A stretch of DNA of 64,000 nt, taken from assembly GCF_022808325.1 (NCBI RefSeq), contig NZ_JALGCL010000003.1, positions 186,001 through 250,000 of the forward strand, written 5' to 3'. The position numbers and the translations under genes are program-made. Each line of letters opens with the position of its first letter. Position 1 is the first letter of the stretch. This document shows, one piece after another, positions 59,879-64,000 of this stretch. The notes under the pieces are model-generated. The model searched no databases and was not told where the DNA came from. It saw only the letters and a list, made by a program, of their open reading frames with translations. Source of the stretch: Cognatiluteimonas sedimenti (GTDB lineage: Bacteria > Pseudomonadota > Gammaproteobacteria > Xanthomonadales > Xanthomonadaceae).

Positions 59879-60790
59879 ATGGGCTACGAACGCGACTACA
59901 CCCCGGTCCCGCCGCCGCCGCCGGCCTGGCGCGAGCGCCTGCGCCAGTACTGGAAACTGGTGCGCGGCGACCGCCCGATCGGCTGGCTGCTGCTGCTGTG
60001 GCCGACCTGGTGGGGGCTGTGGCTGGCCGCCGGCGGGGTGCCGCCGCTGTGGCCGCTGCTGGTGTTCAGTGCCGGCGTGTGGCTGATGCGCTCGGCCGGC
60101 TGCGTGGTCAACGATTACGCCGACCGCTGGCTCGACGGCAACGTACAGCGCACCCGCGAACGCCCGCTGGCTACCGGCGCGGTGTCCGGGCGCGAGGCGC
60201 TGGCGCTGTTCGCGGCGCTGCTGCTGGCGGCGTTCGCGCTGGTGCTCACGCTCAATCGCCTGGCGATCTGGCTGAGCGTCATCGGCGTGCTGCTGGCGAT
60301 GAGCTACCCCTACCTCAAGCGTTACACCTACCTGCCGCAGGTGTACCTGGGCATGGCTTTCGGCTGGGGCATCCCGATGGCGTTCGCCGCGATCCAGGGC
60401 AAGGTGCCGGCGATCGCGTGGCTGCTGTACGTGGCCAACATCTTCTGGGCGACGGCGTATGACACCTGGTACGCGATGGTCGACCGCGACGACGACATCC
60501 GCATGGGCGCCAAGTCGACCGCGATCCTGTTCGGCGACATGGACCTGGTCGCGCAGGCGCTGCTGTACGCGCTGATGTTCACCGCGCTGGTGCTGGTCGG
60601 GCGCGAGGCGCAGCTGGGCCTGTTCTACCGCTACGGGCTCGGGCTGGCGCTGCTGCTGGTGCTGTACGAGTTCGTGCTCGCGCGCCATCGCGAGCGCGAC
60701 GCCTGCTTCCGGGCCTTCCTGCACAACCACTGGGTGGGCGCCGTGATCTTCGCCGGGATCGCGTTGGCGCTGTGGCAGCCGGACGCGTGA
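59879..60790 (+). CDS. ubiA: 4-hydroxybenzoate octaprenyltransferase
   Basis: Inner-membrane prenyltransferase of ubiquinone synthesis. The 303-aa protein has about eight helices and both Asp-rich motifs: [20 protein letters not shown] and [20 protein letters not shown]. It begins [17 protein letters not shown]; the frame upstream to 59690 crosses the tRNA and was excluded. Its stop overlaps the GTG of the next gene (GTGA). Confidence 0.95.
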   Translation: MGYERDYTPVPPPPPAWRERLRQYWKLVRGDRPIGWLLLLWPTWWGLWLAAGGVPPLWPLLVFSAGVWLMRSAGCVVNDYADRWLDGNVQRTRERPLATGAVSGREALALFAALLLAAFALVLTLNRLAIWLSVIGVLLAMSYPYLKRYTYLPQVYLGMAFGWGIPMAFAAIQGKVPAIAWLLYVANIFWATAYDTWYAMVDRDDDIRMGAKSTAILFGDMDLVAQALLYALMFTALVLVGREAQLGLFYRYGLGLALLLVLYEFVLARHRERDACFRAFLHNHWVGAVIFAGIALALWQPDA

Positions 60791-62226
60791 GCGCGGGCGC
60801 GCGCGGCGCGGACAGCCTGCCGGCGCGGCTGGCGCTGCGCAGCGCCGCTTTCGCCGAACGCTGGTTCCCGGACGCGTACGTGTTCGCGGTGCTCGGGGTG
60901 GTCGTGGTCGCGGCCGCGGCGCTGGCCTTCGGCGCGACCCCGCGCGCGACCGTGGAGGCTTTCGGCGGCGGCTACTGGAGCCTGGTCCCGTTCACCCTGC
61001 AGATGGCGTTCGTGGTGATCGGCGGCTATGTCGTCGCCACCGCGCCGGTGGTGGCGCGGCTGATCGCGGCGCTGGCGCGCTGGCCGCGGACCGGGCGCGG
61101 CGCGATCGCCTTCGTCGCGCTGGTGAGCATGCTCAGTTCGCTGCTGAGCTGGGGCTTCTCGCTGGTGTTCGCCGGGCTGCTGGTGCGCGCGCTGGCGCAA
61201 CGCACGGAACTGCGGATGGACTACCGCGCCGCGGGTGCGGCCGCCTACCTGGGCCTCGGCGCGGTGTGGGCGCTGGGACTGAGTTCATCGGCGGCGCAAC
61301 TGCAGGCCAACCCGGCGAGCATGCCGCCGGGCCTGCTGGCGATCACCGGGGTGCTGCCGTTCACCCAGACGATCCTGCTGTGGCAGTCGCTGCTGCTGAC
61401 CGCGGCGCTGGTCGCGGTGTCGCTGGCGGTGGCGTATGCCACCGCGCCGACCGGGGACGCGGTGCGCAGCGTGGAGGCGTTCCCGGATGCCGCCGACGCG
61501 CGTCGCGCGCCGCTGCCGTCGCGCACGCGTCCCGGCGAATGGCTCGAATACAGTCCCCTGCTCACGATCGCGCTGTCGCTGCTGGCGTTCGGCTGGCTGT
61601 ACGTCGAGTTCGCCGGCAAGCCGGCGGTGACGGCGATCGCCAACCTCAACACCTACAACTTCCTGTTCCTGTCGCTGGGGCTGCTGTTGCACTGGCGGCC
61701 GCGCAGTTTCCTCGACGCGGTGGCGCGCGCGGTGCCGGCCACCACCGGTGTGCTGATCCAGTTCCCGCTGTACGGCGGCATCGCGCTGATCCTGACCGCG
61801 GCGCCCGGCGCCGACGGCGCGACCCTCGCGCACCGGCTGTCGTTGCTGTTCACCCGGGTCGCGTCGCACGACACCTTCGCTTTGGTGATGGGCGGCTACT
61901 CGGCGGTACTGGGGTTCTTCGTGCCCTCCGGCGGCGGCAAGTGGATCGTCGAGGCGCCGTACGTGATGCAGGCGGCGAACGAACTGCGGTTCCACCTCGG
62001 CTGGGCGGTGCAGGTCTACAACGCCGCCGAGGCGCTGCCCAACCTGGTCAATCCGTTCTGGATGCTGCCGCTGCTGGGCGTGCTCGGGCTGAAGGCGCGC
62101 GACATCGTCGGCTTCACCTTCGTGCAGCTGCTGGTGCACATCCCGCTGGTGCTGGGCCTGCTGTGGCTGCTGGGGCTGACCCTGGACTACGTGCCGCCGC
62201 TGATGCCCGGGCTGGCCGCGCCCTGA
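60787..62226 (+). CDS. AtoE-type short-chain fatty acid transporter
   Basis: A 479-aa membrane protein with about 12 hydrophobic helices. Conserved family blocks are [55 protein letters not shown] and [13 protein letters not shown]. AtoE relatives take up short-chain fatty acids. GTG 60787, coupled to ubiA by GTGA, is preferred to ATG 60772. The pairing with ubiA is probably coincidental. Confidence 0.88.
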   Translation: MSAGARGADSLPARLALRSAAFAERWFPDAYVFAVLGVVVVAAAALAFGATPRATVEAFGGGYWSLVPFTLQMAFVVIGGYVVATAPVVARLIAALARWPRTGRGAIAFVALVSMLSSLLSWGFSLVFAGLLVRALAQRTELRMDYRAAGAAAYLGLGAVWALGLSSSAAQLQANPASMPPGLLAITGVLPFTQTILLWQSLLLTAALVAVSLAVAYATAPTGDAVRSVEAFPDAADARRAPLPSRTRPGEWLEYSPLLTIALSLLAFGWLYVEFAGKPAVTAIANLNTYNFLFLSLGLLLHWRPRSFLDAVARAVPATTGVLIQFPLYGGIALILTAAPGADGATLAHRLSLLFTRVASHDTFALVMGGYSAVLGFFVPSGGGKWIVEAPYVMQAANELRFHLGWAVQVYNAAEALPNLVNPFWMLPLLGVLGLKARDIVGFTFVQLLVHIPLVLGLLWLLGLTLDYVPPLMPGLAAP

Positions 62227-62295
62227 ACACGCCGCCGACGCAGCGCGGCATCACCGGCGACGCACCCGCCGTGCGCCAGGCTCCGCCGCCGGGGC

Positions 62296-63039
62296 TCAGG
62301 GCACCCGTGCGCAGACCCAGGCATCCACGCGCGCGACCCCCGCGCGTCGCAACGCGCGCGCCGCGGCGTGCAGGGTGGCGCCGGTGGTCATCACGTCGTC
62401 GACCAGCACCACGTGCGCGGGCAGCGCGGCATTGGCCGCGACCACGAAGGCATCGCGCAGGTTGCGCCGCCGCGCCGCGGCGCTGAGCTCGGATTGCGGC
62501 GCGGTCGCGCGCACGCGCTGCAGCAGGCGTGGCTGCAACGGCAGGGCCAGCGCGCGTGCGAGCGGCCTGGCCAGTTCCAGCGCCTGGTCGTAGCCGCGCC
62601 GGCGCAGCCGGGCGCGATGCAGCGGCACCGGCACCACTGCCTGCGGTCGCGGTGCATCGGCGCAGGCCTGCGCCAGCAGTTGCGCCAGCAGGTGCCCGGC
62701 GGCCAGGTCCTGGTGGAACTTGAAGCGCGGCAGCCAGCGGTCCAGCGGCGCCGCGTACAGGCACGCGGCCTGTACCCGGTCGAGCGGCGGCGGATGGCGC
62801 AGGCAGCGGCCGCAGGCGGCGGTCGCCGCTGCGCCGCCCGCCATCGCGGGCAGCGGCAGCGCGCAGCGCAGGCAGGCGTTGCGGTGCCAGGGCAGGGCGG
62901 CGCGGCAGGGCGCGCACAGGTCGTGGTCGTCGCCGGCTTCGCCGCAGGCCAGGCAGCGCGCCGGCCACAACAGCGACCCGAGCCGGCGCCATGTTCCGTC
63001 AACCCGCTGGCCGGCGCTCTGGTTGACAGGGCTGGGCAT
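62296..63039 (-). CDS. comF: ComF family phosphoribosyltransferase-like protein
   Basis: A 247-aa protein associated with DNA uptake and natural competence. It has an N-terminal double zinc finger ([20 protein letters not shown], then CLRCALPLP and CGRCL) and a C-terminal phosphoribosyltransferase fold with the PRPP loop [17 protein letters not shown]. The start [10 protein letters not shown] at 63039 is 43 bp from the divergent bioB. Confidence 0.92.
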   Translation of the reverse strand: MPSPVNQSAGQRVDGTWRRLGSLLWPARCLACGEAGDDHDLCAPCRAALPWHRNACLRCALPLPAMAGGAAATAACGRCLRHPPPLDRVQAACLYAAPLDRWLPRFKFHQDLAAGHLLAQLLAQACADAPRPQAVVPVPLHRARLRRRGYDQALELARPLARALALPLQPRLLQRVRATAPQSELSAAARRRNLRDAFVVAANAALPAHVVLVDDVMTTGATLHAAARALRRAGVARVDAWVCARVP

Positions 63040-63082
63040 GCTTTCCAGACTGCCCGTTTCGTGCCGCCGTCGCCGTCGGGAA

Positions 63083-64000
63083 ATGCCCATGCCAGCAGTC
63101 AGGAACCACGCCCCCGGCCAGGATCTCCGGGATCCCGCCAGCAGCGCGCCGCTGCGCCACGACTGGCGCCGCGAGGAGGTGCTGGCGCTACTGGCGCTGC
63201 CCTTCACCGAACTGCTGTTCCGCGCCGCCGGCGTGCATCGCCAGCACTTCGATCCGACCGAAGTCCAGGTCAGCACCCTGCTCTCGGTCAAGACCGGTGG
63301 CTGCCCGGAAGACTGCGGTTACTGCCCGCAGGCCGCGCGCTACCACACCGGCGTCGACGCGACCAAGCTGATGGCGACCGAGGATGTGCTGGAAAAGGCG
63401 AGGCAGGCCAAGGCCGCCGGCGCCTCGCGTTTCTGCATGGGGGCGGCCTGGCGCTCGCCGAAGGACCGCGACATCCCCAAGGTCGCGGCGATGATCCGCG
63501 AGGTGAAGGCGCTGGGGCTGGAGACCTGCGCCACCCTGGGCATGCTCAGCGGCCACCAGGCCGACGCGCTCAAGGCCGCCGGGCTGGACTACTACAACCA
63601 CAACCTCGACACCGCGCCGGAGTTCTACGGCGAGGTCATCCACACCCGCGAATTCCAGGACCGCCTGGACACCCTGTCGCACGTGCGCGACGCCGGCATG
63701 AAGACCTGCTGTGGCGGCATCGTCGGCATGGGAGAATCGCGCGAACAGCGCGCCGGCCTGCTGCAGGCGCTGGCGACGCTGCCGGCGCACCCGGATTCGG
63801 TGCCGATCAACCGCCTGGTGCAGGTCGAAGGCACGCCGCTGGCGGGAACCGCGGAACTGGACCCGTTCGAGTTCGTGCGCACGATCGCGGTGGCCCGGAT
63901 CCTGATGCCGCGCTCGATGGTGCGGCTGTCGGCCGGGCGCGAGTCGATGAGCGACGAGCTGCAGGCGCTGTGCTTCGCCGCCGGCGCCAATTCGATCTTC
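63083..64000 (+). CDS. bioB: Biotin synthase, 3' end cut by the window
   Basis: Radical SAM enzyme inserting sulfur into dethiobiotin. The first 306 codons are present. The SAM cluster motif is [19 protein letters not shown], followed by [27 protein letters not shown] and [15 protein letters not shown], all typical. Family members are about 340-350 aa, so the C-terminus is missing. A start at 63089 is also possible (MPMPAV). TTGACA at 63023-63028 is a candidate -35 element in the short divergent spacer with comF. Confidence 0.95.
   Translation, partial: MPMPAVRNHAPGQDLRDPASSAPLRHDWRREEVLALLALPFTELLFRAAGVHRQHFDPTEVQVSTLLSVKTGGCPEDCGYCPQAARYHTGVDATKLMATEDVLEKARQAKAAGASRFCMGAAWRSPKDRDIPKVAAMIREVKALGLETCATLGMLSGHQADALKAAGLDYYNHNLDTAPEFYGEVIHTREFQDRLDTLSHVRDAGMKTCCGGIVGMGESREQRAGLLQALATLPAHPDSVPINRLVQVEGTPLAGTAELDPFEFVRTIAVARILMPRSMVRLSAGRESMSDELQALCFAAGANSIF

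Overview
The window is high-GC DNA from a gammaproteobacterium, most likely the Lysobacter/Luteimonas/Xanthomonas group (Lysobacteraceae/Xanthomonadaceae). The main reason is the origin neighbourhood, which has gyrB-recF-dnaN-dnaA on the minus strand back to back with rpmH-rnpA-yidC-mnmE on the plus strand. Two further pointers are the monomeric isocitrate dehydrogenase and the GTG-started cytochrome c5. The assignment comes from gene order and protein character, not from a database search.

Region 1 (1-9954) is the chromosomal origin. It holds partial gyrB, recF, dnaN, a candidate oriC between dnaN and dnaA with two facing DnaA boxes set in a 12-bp inverted repeat, three parS-like palindromes in or beside recF, and the rpmH promoter. 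Region 2 (10.0-26.2 kb) is ordinary chromosome: a TonB-domain lipoprotein, a NatAB-type ABC exporter, a TAP-type hydrolase, an XRE regulator and membrane protein pair with a twin-palindrome operator, a ferredoxin-NADP reductase, a YadGH-type ABC transporter, TatD, HrpB helicase, a receiver-kinase hybrid, an RluE-type pseudouridine synthase, and a LysR regulator divergent from a small Cys/Gly-ended peptide.

Region 3 (26.7-51.1 kb) is the unusual part: one plus-strand, tightly coupled operon for an iterative, PUFA/heterocyst-glycolipid-like lipid synthase split over three proteins. PKS1 has tandem nitronate-monooxygenase-like barrels, then KS-AT-ACP. PKS2 is ACP-KR-DH. PKS3 is KS-AT-DH with a fused Sfp-type phosphopantetheinyl transferase. 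Between PKS1 and PKS2 lie a sulfotransferase, an unknown 151-aa protein, a NodT-type outer-membrane channel and a PqqD/M50-like/HlyD fusion whose protease motif is destroyed. After PKS3 come an alpha/beta hydrolase, an unknown propeller-like protein and a second hydrolase. Past the housekeeping icd gene (minus strand) lies a further candidate member, an ACP-sulfotransferase fusion (53.9-55.2 kb). Together these suggest a made-on-ACP, possibly sulfated or sulfation-processed lipid that is placed in or exported through the envelope; the product cannot be read from the sequence.

Region 4 (55.3-64 kb) returns to ordinary chromosome: a lipoprotein, a LysM protein, queF, zapE, a COG2945-type hydrolase, cytochrome c5, tRNA-Arg(CCG), ubiA, an AtoE-type transporter, comF and the start of bioB. 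I saw no CRISPR array, insertion sequence, prophage or rRNA.
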